From: CAZYQW01 sp964649825 | Lineage (GTDB): Bacteria; Planctomycetota; B15-G4; JADJEK01 | Reading direction: 5' to 3' | Assembly (NCBI GenBank): GCA_964649825.1 | Contig: CAZYQW010000119.1 | Location: 133,564-197,563, forward strand | Length of the DNA stretch: 64,000 bases | Part shown: piece after piece, positions 1 to 8,939 of the stretch | How positions within the stretch are numbered: position 1 is the first letter of the stretch | How the letters are laid out: each line of letters opens with the position of its first letter | The notes under the pieces: model-generated | Seen by the model: the letters and a program-made list of their open reading frames with translations, nothing else | What the model was told of the DNA's origin: nothing | Databases searched by the model: none | Made by a program: the position numbers and the translations under genes

Positions 1-111
1 CTGACGGCCCGGATCGATTCCGTGCTGACGGGCGACCTGTCGGAGCGTGAACGTCTCTTCCTCGAGGGGATCGCGAGCCAGCTCCACGCGGAGATGGACG
101 CCTCACGGTGA
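1..111 (+). CDS. 3' end of an unidentified protein (partial)
   Basis: An open frame begins at the first base and ends with TGA at 109-111, giving 36 residues that finish in QLHAEMDASR. The residues are mixed charged and hydrophobic and look like an alpha-helical C-terminus (LSERERLFLEGIASQL). The gene starts outside the window, so I cannot identify it. Its end overlaps the end of the convergent miaA gene by 9 bp, which is compact packing but not unusual here. Confidence 0.45.
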   Translation: MTARIDSVLTGDLSERERLFLEGIASQLHAEMDASR

Positions 112-1071
112 CTCGTTCGCGGTCCCGGACGGGGCCGCCGAGTCATAGGCCCGGACGACGCGCTCGACCAGGGCCCCCACCGGCTCGTCCGGACCGCGCT
201 CGATCCAACGGATCTCGGGAAAGCGGCGAAACCACTTCATCTGCTTTCGCACGAGCTGGTGCGTCGAACGAACGATCGCATCGCGCGCGTCGGCCAAGGA
301 GCGCTCGCCGCGGAGATGCTCGATGACTTCGCGGTAGCCGATCGCGGCGGCGGCCTCGCCGTGGAGACGATCCGCTGCGAGGAGCGCACGGACCTCATCG
401 ACCAGGCCGCTCGCGAGCATCCGATCGACGCGCTCGCGTTGGCGCTGCGCGAGCGCTCCCGGTTCGAGCCGAAGGCCGACGACGGTGAACGGACGATCGA
501 TGGGGCGGCGGGTCTCCGTGCGTTGGAGGTCGCTGATCGGCCGGCCGGTCAGCTCGTGCACTTCGAGCGCGCGCGTGATCCGCTTCAGGTCACGCGGGAG
601 GATCCGGCGCGCGGCCTCCGGATCGACCCCTGCGAGGCGCGCGTGGAGCGACTCGACGCCGTCTTGGTGGGCCGCCTGCACGAGGCGCGCGCGGACCGCG
701 GCGTCTGCCGGCGGCCCCGGAAAGAACCCGCGCAAGAGCGCCTGCAGGTAGAGCGGGGTCCCTCCGAGGAACAGCGCGCGGCGGCCCCGCGCGGCGATTT
801 CGTCCACCGCGGCGCGGGCCAGCTCGAGGTACCGGCCGATCGAGAACGTGGTCGTCGGATCCGCCACTCCCACCAGATGGATCCGGACGCCCTCGACCTC
901 GTCCGTGCTCGGACTGGCGGCACCGATCGTGAGACCGCGGTAGACCTTCACCGAGTCGAGCCCGAGCACCTCGGCGCCGAGGCGGCGGGCGACGCCCAAA
1001 CCGATCTCCTTCTTGCCCGCGGCGGTCGGCCCGGTCAGGACGAAAACGCGGTTCGAGTCGCCGTCCTGCAT
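103..1071 (-). CDS. miaA: tRNA dimethylallyltransferase
   Basis: MiaA transfers a dimethylallyl group to N6 of A37 in tRNAs that read UNN codons. The N-terminal nucleotide-binding loop GPTAAGKK (about residues 14-21), the LDSVKVYRGLTIGAASP segment (family form DSxQVYRGMDIGTAKP), LGGTPLYLQALLRG, and the C-terminal IGYREV and TRHQLVRKQMKWFRR-like segments (here STHQLVRKQMKWFRRF) identify the family. The length of 322 residues is normal. I chose the ATG at 1071; a TTG at 1077 is also in frame. An oddity is that the residue after the P-loop lysine is Lys rather than Ser/Thr, and the usual Q before VYRG is Lys. The gene follows the M16 peptidase pair on the same strand with a 15-bp gap, so it is probably co-transcribed. 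Confidence 0.93.
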   Translation of the reverse strand: MQDGDSNRVFVLTGPTAAGKKEIGLGVARRLGAEVLGLDSVKVYRGLTIGAASPSTDEVEGVRIHLVGVADPTTTFSIGRYLELARAAVDEIAARGRRALFLGGTPLYLQALLRGFFPGPPADAAVRARLVQAAHQDGVESLHARLAGVDPEAARRILPRDLKRITRALEVHELTGRPISDLQRTETRRPIDRPFTVVGLRLEPGALAQRQRERVDRMLASGLVDEVRALLAADRLHGEAAAAIGYREVIEHLRGERSLADARDAIVRSTHQLVRKQMKWFRRFPEIRWIERGPDEPVGALVERVVRAYDSAAPSGTANESP

Positions 1072-1086
1072 CGCCAAGTCGGGAGA

Positions 1087-2382
1087 TCACCCGTGCGCGA
1101 GACCCGCACGCGCTCGGATGATCGAACGCGCGCGAAGGCTCGGGTCGAACATCTCGCGGGCTCGAGTCGCGACGTCCGCGGGGCGAAGCCGCTCGACGAG
1201 GCCGATCAAATCGAACGGAGTCACGGCCTGGAACGCGGCGTTCGAGAACGCATAGGCGGTCGCCGCGATCGAATCGAACTGGCTCACGAACCGGCCGTAG
1301 ATGCGGTTGCGCACGCGTTCGAACTCTTCGGCGGACGGCTCGCGACCTACGAACCCTTCGACGGCGAGCCCGAGCGCCTCCTCGAGCCGCTCGGGCTCGT
1401 CGGTGTCTCCACCGGCGGAGACGAACCCGAACGTCTCGTCGCCGGAGTACTCGGCGGCGAACGTGTCGTCGATCAGTCCGCTCGCGTAGAGCTCTTCGTG
1501 CGTCTCGGACGCGCGGCCGAACAGGAGGTCGACGACGAGGTTGGACAGGATCTCCCGGCGCAACAGATCGATGCCGTGGTCGAGAACCGCAGCATCGCGG
1601 TATCCCAGCACGAGCTTCGGACGCGCGACGTCCATCACCTCCTCGACCTCGGTCGCGCGGACCGGTTCGTCGTCCCGCAGCGTACGCCGTGCGCCGGGGC
1701 CGCCGGCGGTCCGACCGGAGAGATCGAGGTCGATCCGCCTCGAGACGTCATCGACGTCGAATCCTCCGACGAGCGTGAGGTTCATGTTCGCCGGCCGGTA
1801 GAACGCTCGATGGCAAGCATGAAGGACCCGCGGATCGATCCGGCCGATCGACTCCTCCGAACCGGTGATGTTCACTCGGACGGGGTGGTTGCGATAGAGC
1901 GCCTGGAGCAGGTTGAAGAAGATCCGCCACGACGGGTCGTCGTCGTACATGCGGATCTCCTGCGCGATGATCCCCTGCTCCTTCGCGACCAACTCGTCGG
2001 TGAAGTACGGCTTCAGCACGAAGTCGAGCAGGAGGTCGAGGCACTCGCCGACGTGTCGCGTCGCGGAGAAGATGTACGACGTCGTGGTGAACCCCGTCGA
2101 CGCGTTGGTCGAGGCGCCGAGCGCCGCGAACCGATCCGACACGTCGCCCTCCTCGTCCTCGAACATCTTGTGCTCGAGAAAGTGCGCCACGCCGTCGGGA
2201 ACCTCCTCGACGACGCCCGACGCGCTTTCGACCCGATGGTCGATCGAGCCGAAGTTCGTCGCCAGCACACCGAACGTCTTCTCGTGCTCCGGCTTGACGA
2301 TGAGGTGCACGCGCATTCCGGTCGGATGCGTGCCGACGAGCACTCGTTCGTCGACCCGGTTCTCGAGCGGCGTAAGCTTCAT
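1087..2382 (-). CDS. M16 family zinc peptidase (YfmH-like, catalytic partner)
   Basis: This 431-residue protein belongs to the pitrilysin-like M16 peptidases. The inverted zinc motif HFLEH is at residues 67-71, and a distal glutamate region follows (EQGIIAQEIRMYDDDP), matching the active subunit of two-subunit M16 enzymes. A typical FYRPANMNLTLVGGFD segment lies near residue 195. Its start codon overlaps the stop of the upstream M16-like gene by 4 bp (ATGA), the classic sign of translational coupling and of a heteromeric pair. The closest named pair is Bacillus YfmF/YfmH, which is annotated as associated with elongation factor P modification; that role is an inference from family naming only. 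Confidence 0.88.
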   Translation of the reverse strand: MKLTPLENRVDERVLVGTHPTGMRVHLIVKPEHEKTFGVLATNFGSIDHRVESASGVVEEVPDGVAHFLEHKMFEDEEGDVSDRFAALGASTNASTGFTTTSYIFSATRHVGECLDLLLDFVLKPYFTDELVAKEQGIIAQEIRMYDDDPSWRIFFNLLQALYRNHPVRVNITGSEESIGRIDPRVLHACHRAFYRPANMNLTLVGGFDVDDVSRRIDLDLSGRTAGGPGARRTLRDDEPVRATEVEEVMDVARPKLVLGYRDAAVLDHGIDLLRREILSNLVVDLLFGRASETHEELYASGLIDDTFAAEYSGDETFGFVSAGGDTDEPERLEEALGLAVEGFVGREPSAEEFERVRNRIYGRFVSQFDSIAATAYAFSNAAFQAVTPFDLIGLVERLRPADVATRAREMFDPSLRARSIIRARAGLAHG

Positions 2383-3668
2383 GTCTCGACTCCTTGGAGC
2401 GCGTAGGTGACCCCCTCTTCGGGGAGCGCCGCCACGCGGACCAGGTCCTCCTTCGTCACCGCGTCGAGCGCGTCGATGATGCTCGGCACGTCCGCGCTGC
2501 GACCGACCAGCCGCGCGATGCTCGCGAACTCCATCGAGCGAGCGGCGTCGTCGTTGACGCCGTTGAACGAGTCCTTCGCCGCGGCCCGCGCCAGCTCGAG
2601 CTCTTCGCCGGAGATCGCTCCGTTCCTCATGCAGGCGAGCTGCTCCCGCATGACGTCGGCCGCCGCGCGCCAGTTCGCCGCCGACACGCCGGCCTGGAGG
2701 ACGAGGAAGCCCTGCGCTCGATCGAGCGACGACGACGCGTCGTAGGCGAGGCTGCGATGCTCCCGCACTTCCTTGAACAGCTTCGAGAAGCTGCCCCCGC
2801 CGAGAACGAGGTTGAAGAGGCTGAGCGCGTACCAGTCACGATCGTCGAGGCGCGACGCGTCGAAGCGCGCGCCGATGAGCACGCGACTCTGCGCGACGGG
2901 AAGCTCCTCGACGACCTCGCGCTTCACGACGGTCTCGGCCGCCGCTCCGGCCGCCTTGGGCGGCGGGGACGGCTCGCGGCGCGTGAGGTCGTTGGTGAAC
3001 CGACGCAGCTCGTCGAGGTCCTGGGACTCGAAGCGGCCGACCGCGAACACCTCGAGCGGAGCGCGGCGCAGGCGCTCGCGATGGTCGCGCAGGAGCTCGA
3101 CGCGGTCCAGGGCGGCCGCCTCGTCCTCGTTCCCCCACTCGAAGCGGGCGTATGGCTCGCCCGGATACGACTCCTCGACCAGGCGTTGGTACGCGTAGGC
3201 GCCCTTGTCGTCGATCAGCGAGCGGATCCCGTGGATCAGGTTGACCCGTTCCTGCTCGAACACGTCGGCCGGGAAGCCGTCGTCGTCGGTCACCGGCTCG
3301 GTCAGGATCTCGCGGGCGAGGTCGAGCCCGGGCTGGAGCACGCCGGCGCCGCTTGGAAGGTACCGTTCGTCGACGACGCGCAGGCGGACGAGCGAGAGGT
3401 ACCGTTCGCCGAGCTTGCTGACGTCGAGAGCGAGCGCCGAGCCGTAGAGGAACTCGAGCCGGCGGGCGAGCGACATCTGGTCGGGAAACGAGCGGCATCC
3501 CCGGCGCAGGAGCGAAGCCAGCAGCGCGCGTCCGGTGGTTCGTTCGTCGAGCGGCTCGACGAGAGCGATCCGAATCGATCGAGACTTGAACTTCCCCGTC
3601 GACCAGACGAAGAGATCCACGCCGCCGTCGAGCGGTTCGTGAACGTAGTGGCCGTGTCGGTCGGTCAT
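2379..3668 (-). CDS. M16-like protein without zinc motif (YfmF-like partner)
   Basis: The protein has 429 residues from an ATG at 3668 that has AGGAG five bases upstream; an ATG 45 bp earlier is in frame but lacks this site. It shows the M16 fold signatures, for example SLARRLEFLYGSAL near the N-terminus and LVLGGGSFSKLFKEVREHRSLAYDA-type sequence in the C-terminal half (about residues 290-320), but it has no HxxEH motif in the first domain. This matches the inactive, R-containing partner of a two-subunit M16 peptidase (the GGGxxSxLFxxVRE element binds substrate backbone in this family). It is translationally coupled to the catalytic partner immediately downstream. Confidence 0.85.
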   Translation of the reverse strand: MTDRHGHYVHEPLDGGVDLFVWSTGKFKSRSIRIALVEPLDERTTGRALLASLLRRGCRSFPDQMSLARRLEFLYGSALALDVSKLGERYLSLVRLRVVDERYLPSGAGVLQPGLDLAREILTEPVTDDDGFPADVFEQERVNLIHGIRSLIDDKGAYAYQRLVEESYPGEPYARFEWGNEDEAAALDRVELLRDHRERLRRAPLEVFAVGRFESQDLDELRRFTNDLTRREPSPPPKAAGAAAETVVKREVVEELPVAQSRVLIGARFDASRLDDRDWYALSLFNLVLGGGSFSKLFKEVREHRSLAYDASSSLDRAQGFLVLQAGVSAANWRAAADVMREQLACMRNGAISGEELELARAAAKDSFNGVNDDAARSMEFASIARLVGRSADVPSIIDALDAVTKEDLVRVAALPEEGVTYALQGVET

Positions 3669-3932
3669 GCAGCTCCTGCCGGCGTGTCCCCCACCGCGCG
3701 TGGCATCCATCACGGGCGTGGTTCACGGTCGGAGGCGAGAGTAGCAAACCGACCGAGGTCGCACCGCACGAGAAAGCGCGGAGCCGCGTGCCGCCCCGCG
3801 TCGCGCGGAGCCGGCCGCCTCGGGCGTGCCTCGACCCGTGCTCCGACCGTGGCCGGGACCGCTGCCTTCACCGTTGAAGAGGTGGGGTCGGTCGGACAGG
3901 ATGCGGGATCGTCGTTCCGCGAGGCCCCTCGG

Positions 3933-4784
3933 ATGACTCCGCAAACCGCATGGTTCCGGTCGCGCTTTGGTCCAAAGCCCGTCATCGGCGTCGTCCACCT
4001 GCCGCCCCTGCCGGGAGCGCCGGCGGCTCGACTGTCGATCCCGCGCGTCCTCGCGCGGGCCCGCGACGACGCGCGCGCCTATCTCGACGGCGGAATCGAT
4101 GGGCTGATCCTCGAGAATTTCGGCGACGCACCGTTCTTCAAGGATCGCGTCCCTCCGCACGTGGTCGCCGTCATGGCGCGGATCGCGTCCGACGTGAAGG
4201 AACTCGCCGGGAAGCGTCCAGTCGGCGCGAACGTCCTGCGCAACGATGCGCGGGGGGCGCTCGCCGTGGCGGTGGGAGCGGGTCTCGACTTCATCCGGGT
4301 CAACGTGCTCTCCGGCGCCGCTCTCACCGATCAGGGCTGGATCGAAGGGGACGCCGCCGCGCTCCTGCGCGAACGGCGGCGGCTCGGCCACGAGCACGTG
4401 CGCATCTTCGCCGACTACCGTGTCAAGCACGCGATGCACCTCCGCACCGAATCGCCCCGCGTCGAGCTGGAGGAGCTCGTGGCACGGGCGGGCGCCGACG
4501 CCGTGCTCGTCACGGGAGCGTCCACCGGGCGGTCCCCGAGCGCGGACTGGCTGCGGGAGGTGAAGCAGGCGGCGCGGATGGCGCCGGTCCTGGTCGCGAG
4601 CGGCGTCACCTCCGAGAACGTCGGCGCGCTCGCGCCCCACGCGGACGGATTCATCGTCGGCACGTCGCTGAAGGCGCGCGGACGCACCGACGGCCGGGTC
4701 GACCCCCCCCGCGTCCGCGCGATGATCGCCGCGGCGCGGCACGCACGTTCCGAGAGTTCCGGGCGCGCCATCCGAAACACTTGA
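3933..4784 (+). CDS. BtpA/SgcQ family TIM-barrel protein
   Basis: The family is named after BtpA, needed for stable photosystem I in cyanobacteria, but it is widespread in non-photosynthetic bacteria, where its reaction is unknown. Diagnostic stretches are IGVVHLPPLPGAP near the N-terminus, DGLILENFGDAPF (about residue 58), GANVLRNDARGAL, IRVNVLSGAALTDQG and, at the C-terminal side, VTGASTGRSP and a DGFIVGTSLK phosphate-binding-like strand. The 283-residue length is normal. The ATG at 3933 has no strong ribosome-binding site, so the start is less certain than the identity. The 264-bp stretch upstream, back to 3669, shows no further gene. The 3' end carries the promoter of the next gene. Confidence 0.85.
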   Translation: MTPQTAWFRSRFGPKPVIGVVHLPPLPGAPAARLSIPRVLARARDDARAYLDGGIDGLILENFGDAPFFKDRVPPHVVAVMARIASDVKELAGKRPVGANVLRNDARGALAVAVGAGLDFIRVNVLSGAALTDQGWIEGDAAALLRERRRLGHEHVRIFADYRVKHAMHLRTESPRVELEELVARAGADAVLVTGASTGRSPSADWLREVKQAARMAPVLVASGVTSENVGALAPHADGFIVGTSLKARGRTDGRVDPPRVRAMIAAARHARSESSGRAIRNT

Positions 4785-4810
4785 ACGCCAGGAAGTTCCA
4801 GCGCTAGAAT
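4781..4810 (+). promoter_or_regulatory. Predicted sigma-70-type promoter of pcnB
   Basis: TTGAAC (4781-4786) is followed by 18 bases and TAGAAT (4805-4810), 28 bp before the pcnB ATG. The minus-35 box overlaps the stop codon of the preceding BtpA gene, so pcnB probably has its own promoter inside an otherwise same-strand run. Confidence 0.6.
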
Positions 4811-4838
4811 CTCGGCTTTCCCGCGAGCCTGCAACTTC

Positions 4839-7577
4839 ATGGCGAAGCGCCCCGCTCGAATCACCGAGCCCCTCATCGTTCCGGCGTCGCTCGACCCCGA
4901 CGCCGTGAAGATCATCCGGCGCCTCCTCCGGTATGGCCACGAGGCGTACCTGGTCGGTGGCTGCGTGCGCGACCTCTCCCTCGGGCGGATTCCGAAGGAC
5001 TTCGACATCGCGACGTCGGCCCGGCCGCGCCAGATCAAACGTCTCTTTCGCAACTCGCGGATCATCGGGCGGCGCTTCAAGCTCGTCCACGTGCAGTTCG
5101 GCGAGAAGATCATCGAGGTCTCGACCTTCCGCCGCAATCCGGGGGACTCGCGCGACGACGGACTGGACGAACCGCTGGACGAAGCATCCGGCGAGCCGCT
5201 CGACCTGTCGCTCGACGACGACCTGGACGATGTCCCCCCGCCGCGGCCGCGTCGATCCCGCGGTCGCCTCGACGACGACTTCGAGGACGAAGACGACGGC
5301 GACGCGGGCGACGACGACTCGGACCTCCTGATTCGACGCGACAACGTGTTCGGATCCGCCGAGGAGGATGCCGTCCGGCGCGACTTCACGATCAACGGGC
5401 TGTTCTACGACGTCGAGAGCAATGAGGTCATCGACTTCGTCGGGGGCGCGCGCGACCTCGATCGTCGAGTCGTACGCACGATCGGCGATCCACGGATCCG
5501 CTTCCAGGAAGACCCGCTGCGCATCCTGCGCGCGATCCGCTTCGCGTCGCGGCTCGGGTTCAAGTTCGAGGCGAAGACGTACAAGGCGATGGTCGAGTTC
5601 CATCGCGACATCGAGAAGTGCGCCGCGCCGCGCGTGACCGAGGAGCTGCTGCGTCTGTTCTCCTGCGGCGCGTCGCAGCGGGCGTGGGATCTCCTCGATC
5701 GCACCGGAGCCCTCGGCATCATCCTCCCGGAGATCGCCGAGTTCATCGATGACGACCCCCAGATCGAGGGTTGGTCGGCCAGCGCCCCCGAGCTGCTGAC
5801 CCGGTACTTCGAAGTCGTCGACCTCCACGACCGCGGTCGGAGGATCGTGTCGAACGCGACGCTTCTGACCGTCCTGCTCATCGGGCCGATCCGGCGGCTG
5901 CTGCGCGAGGGCGACGACGTGCGGGACGCGGGCGTGGCGGCGGATCGAGTGCTCCGTCCGTTCGCGGCGCGGATGTCGATCTCGCGTCGCGACGCCTTTC
6001 GGGTCAAACAGATCATCGTCTCCCAGGCACGACTGAGATCGTCCTCGGCGGGAAGCCGCCGGCGCCGGCGCGTGAAGCCGGTCGAGCTGGTGCAGCGCGA
6101 CTACTTCAAGGATGCGCTCGATTTCTGCCGGATCGAGACCGAGGCGCTCGACCTCGATCGCGGCCCGCTGGATCGCTGGACCGAGCTCTACTACGACGTG
6201 TTGCGGCGCGACGATCCCGCCGAGTACCGGCGCGCGCGGCGCGAAGCGCTCTTCGACGAGGTCGAGGCCGAACCCGACGGTCCCGAGAAGGTCGTCCCGC
6301 GCGGGCCGCTCACGCCCGGGGACGAGTTCGAGGATCCCGGGATGGGCGATGCCGGCGGAGCATTCGACGACGCCGATGCCGACGACGCCGCTGATGCCGA
6401 CGCGGGCCGGTTCGGCGACGAGGCCGTGGAAGCCGCCGCCGACGGCGACGAGGAATCTCCGCACCGTCGGTCTCGCCGGCGGCGACGTCGCGGGCGGCGA
6501 GGCGGCGAAGCCCGTGCCCCTGGGCACGACGCGGGTCGCGAGGCGACGACCGACGAGCCGCCGGACGAGGGTTCCCACGAGGATCGTGATGCCGAGCTCG
6601 ACTGGGAAGAGTCCGATCCCGGCCCGGACGGCGGCGACGACGACGTTTCCGAACGGGACGACGCGGTGCCGTCCGAGGACGACGAATCCGCCGCGCCCCA
6701 TCGCCGCCGGCGGCGCCGCCGCCGGAGGCGTGGCTCCCATCTCGATCGCGACGACGCCCCCGCGGAGTCGGACGTCACCGCGGATGGTGATTGGGCCGAT
6801 GCGGACGCGGAGCCGCGGCCCGAGCACGGGAACCGCGATGAACGCCCCGCGACCGACGACGAGCCTCGCGGTGGCCGTTCGCGGCGGCGCAAGCGACGCT
6901 CATCGGCGCGCGACGACGAGCCGAGCCGGCACCGCGACGAAGGCGCCTCGGCGCGTCGAGGTTCAGGCCCAGGTCCAAAGGGCGGTGACGAGGGGAGGCG
7001 GCGTTCGCGCGGTCCCGAAGGGCGCGAACGAGGCGCGCGCGACGACCGGCGCCCCGACCGCCCCGTCCGCCGCGACCGTGACGGCAAGGACGGCCGTCGT
7101 GATCGCCACGACGAGCGCAAGCGTCGCGAGCCGCCGGCGAAGTCCGGCGGAAGCTCCGGGCAGCGGCTGGAGTTCGACGAAGTGCGCGCCGGGCCCCTCA
7201 AGGTCAACGAGCAAGGTCCGGCCCGCGACGAGGACGACGACGCCGAGGTCATGATGGATCTCGACGCGCCGCTCCCCACCGTCGGCGATCCCGGTCCGAT
7301 CAGCGTGATCCGAACCGGCATCGACCAGACCGAGAAGAAGGGCCGCAAGAAGCGCCGCAAGAAGAAGGACGCGGCGTTTCGCGAGCTCGAGAAGGAGGTC
7401 GAGCACCAGCCGTCGCTGCAGGCGCTCAAGATGTCCGAAGGCGATCCGCGCGGCCACGAGGCGACCCGTCCCCGCAAAGTCCGACGCGAAGAGAAGGAGA
7501 AGGCCGCGCCGCCGAAGGACAGACCGTTCGATCCGGTCCTCGACTTCGAGTGGATCGAGAACGTGTTCAACTGGTGA
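4839..7577 (+). CDS. pcnB: Poly(A) polymerase I-like nucleotidyltransferase with long charged disordered tail
   Basis: The first 450 or so residues are a class II nucleotidyltransferase: VGGCVRD at 39-45, the metal-binding DFD at 54-56, then IIGRRFKLVHVQFGEKIIEVSTFR, DNVFGSAEEDAVRRDFTING and GDPRIRFQEDPLRILRAIRFASRLGF. The IGRRF segment and the NVFG segment favour PcnB (poly(A) polymerase) over a CCA-adding enzyme, although the two activities are hard to separate by sequence. Between STFR and the NVFG motif there is an acidic insertion of about 55 residues rich in D, E and L. From about residue 480 to 912 the protein is low-complexity: acidic stretches alternate with arginine runs (6 to 10 Arg in a row) and a lysine-rich block. 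It ends in an ordered-looking FDPVLDFEWIENVFNW peptide. The tail resembles scaffold tails of RNA-degradation proteins; that role is inference. Confidence 0.85.
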   Translation: MAKRPARITEPLIVPASLDPDAVKIIRRLLRYGHEAYLVGGCVRDLSLGRIPKDFDIATSARPRQIKRLFRNSRIIGRRFKLVHVQFGEKIIEVSTFRRNPGDSRDDGLDEPLDEASGEPLDLSLDDDLDDVPPPRPRRSRGRLDDDFEDEDDGDAGDDDSDLLIRRDNVFGSAEEDAVRRDFTINGLFYDVESNEVIDFVGGARDLDRRVVRTIGDPRIRFQEDPLRILRAIRFASRLGFKFEAKTYKAMVEFHRDIEKCAAPRVTEELLRLFSCGASQRAWDLLDRTGALGIILPEIAEFIDDDPQIEGWSASAPELLTRYFEVVDLHDRGRRIVSNATLLTVLLIGPIRRLLREGDDVRDAGVAADRVLRPFAARMSISRRDAFRVKQIIVSQARLRSSSAGSRRRRRVKPVELVQRDYFKDALDFCRIETEALDLDRGPLDRWTELYYDVLRRDDPAEYRRARREALFDEVEAEPDGPEKVVPRGPLTPGDEFEDPGMGDAGGAFDDADADDAADADAGRFGDEAVEAAADGDEESPHRRSRRRRRRGRRGGEARAPGHDAGREATTDEPPDEGSHEDRDAELDWEESDPGPDGGDDDVSERDDAVPSEDDESAAPHRRRRRRRRRRGSHLDRDDAPAESDVTADGDWADADAEPRPEHGNRDERPATDDEPRGGRSRRRKRRSSARDDEPSRHRDEGASARRGSGPGPKGGDEGRRRSRGPEGRERGARDDRRPDRPVRRDRDGKDGRRDRHDERKRREPPAKSGGSSGQRLEFDEVRAGPLKVNEQGPARDEDDDAEVMMDLDAPLPTVGDPGPISVIRTGIDQTEKKGRKKRRKKKDAAFRELEKEVEHQPSLQALKMSEGDPRGHEATRPRKVRREEKEKAAPPKDRPFDPVLDFEWIENVFNW

Positions 7578-7613
7578 GCGACGTGGGGCTCCTCGCCCGG
7601 CTGGAGGAACTGG

Positions 7614-8789
7614 ATGCGGTGCACCGTCGCGTTGTCGACTGCGGAGGAGACGGCCGTCGCCCTCCGCGACGTCCTCGAGCAGCTCGGCGGCGATCCGGCC
7701 GGAACCGACCCCGACCTGGTCGTCGTCTTCTCGACTCCGCATCACCGCGAAGGGCTTCGGACGGTGGTCACCGGGCTGCATCGCCGGCTCGCGCCGGGTT
7801 GCCTGCTCGGCACGACCGCGGCCGGGCTTATCGGCCCGCACCGTGAGATCGAGGCGTCGCCCGCGCTGGTCGCGTTCGCGGGCTCGTTTCCCGGGGTCAT
7901 CCTCGACCCGTTCCACGCCACGTTCGACCTGGATGGGAAGAGCGGCCGGCTGATCGGATTCCCGTTCGATCGCGTCGCGGCGGGAGACGACGTCGCGATC
8001 CTGACGTTCGCCGACCCATTCACGTTCCCGATGGACGCCCTCCTGACCCTCGCGAACGAGAAGCTCCCGGGCGTGCCGGTGATCGGAGGGCTCGCCAGCG
8101 GCGGGGCCGTGCCGGGAATGAACCGGCTGTTCCTCGACGACACCATCCTGGACGAGGGCGCGGTCGGCGTGGTCGTCGCTGGCGACGTCCGCGTACGCAC
8201 GATCGTGTCGCAGGGGTGCCGCCCCGTCGGCCGCCACTTCGTGATCACCAAGGGCCAACAGAACGTCATCGAGGAACTCGGCGGGCGCCCGGCGCTCGAG
8301 GTGCTGGAGGGCGTGATCGAAGGGTTGACGGACCGCGATCGCGCCTTGTTCCAGCGTGCGCTCCACATCGGGCGGGTGATCGATGAGTACCGCAGCGGGT
8401 TCTCGCGCGGCGACTTCCTGGTTCGTTCCGTGATGGGGATCGATCGCGCCCAGGGGTCGCTCGCGATCAACGACTACATCCGGCGCGGCCAGACGGTCCA
8501 GTTCCACGTGCGCGACCCGGCGTCGGCCACCGAGGACCTGGACCTGCTCCTGCAGGAGAACGCGGAGATGTTCCGCCGGCCCGCGGCGGCCGGCGCGCTC
8601 CTCTTCTCGTGCAACGGCCGCGGCCGGAACATGTTCGACGAGCCGAACCACGACGTGGCCGGGATCGCGCGCGCGGCGGGCGACCTGCCGGTGGCGGGGT
8701 TCTTCGCGGCCGGGGAGATCGGTCCGGTCGGCGGCCAGAACTTCCTCCACGGCTTCACGGCGAGCATGGCGTTCTTCTGCCGGCGGTGA
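7614..8789 (+). CDS. FIST N/C-domain sensory protein
   Basis: FIST domains are predicted small-ligand sensors (amino-acid-like ligands are proposed for the family). In other bacteria they are often fused to signalling domains; here the 391-residue protein is stand-alone. FIST-N covers roughly residues 25-215, with LLGTTAAGLIGPHREIE and the GVPVIGGLASGG loop. FIST-C covers about 225-370, ending in the conserved GFFAAGEIGPVGGQNFLHGFTAS stretch. The gene starts 36 bp after pcnB on the same strand. No partner kinase or cyclase is adjacent. Confidence 0.88.
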   Translation: MRCTVALSTAEETAVALRDVLEQLGGDPAGTDPDLVVVFSTPHHREGLRTVVTGLHRRLAPGCLLGTTAAGLIGPHREIEASPALVAFAGSFPGVILDPFHATFDLDGKSGRLIGFPFDRVAAGDDVAILTFADPFTFPMDALLTLANEKLPGVPVIGGLASGGAVPGMNRLFLDDTILDEGAVGVVVAGDVRVRTIVSQGCRPVGRHFVITKGQQNVIEELGGRPALEVLEGVIEGLTDRDRALFQRALHIGRVIDEYRSGFSRGDFLVRSVMGIDRAQGSLAINDYIRRGQTVQFHVRDPASATEDLDLLLQENAEMFRRPAAAGALLFSCNGRGRNMFDEPNHDVAGIARAAGDLPVAGFFAAGEIGPVGGQNFLHGFTASMAFFCRR

Positions 8790-8939
8790 CCGGCCGGCGC
8801 TGCTCCCGGGCGCCTTCTCTCCTCCCCCGCATTCGAGCGGCTCGCGTGCGTCGCTGTCCGTCTTGCCGACCCGCGGTGTGCTAGACTTCCACGTTTCGGA
8901 ATCCGATCCGACTCGACGAACCGTCAGGGAGACGCTGGT

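Noticed and set aside
3723..6827. A 1034-residue open frame on the minus strand
   Set aside because: It is antisense to BtpA and pcnB, low-complexity, and arises from the high GC content; the plus-strand genes have clear families.
5140..7560. Variable repeats that might be a CRISPR-like or recombination array
   Set aside because: The repetition is of charged codons inside one coding frame, not of spaced DNA repeats.
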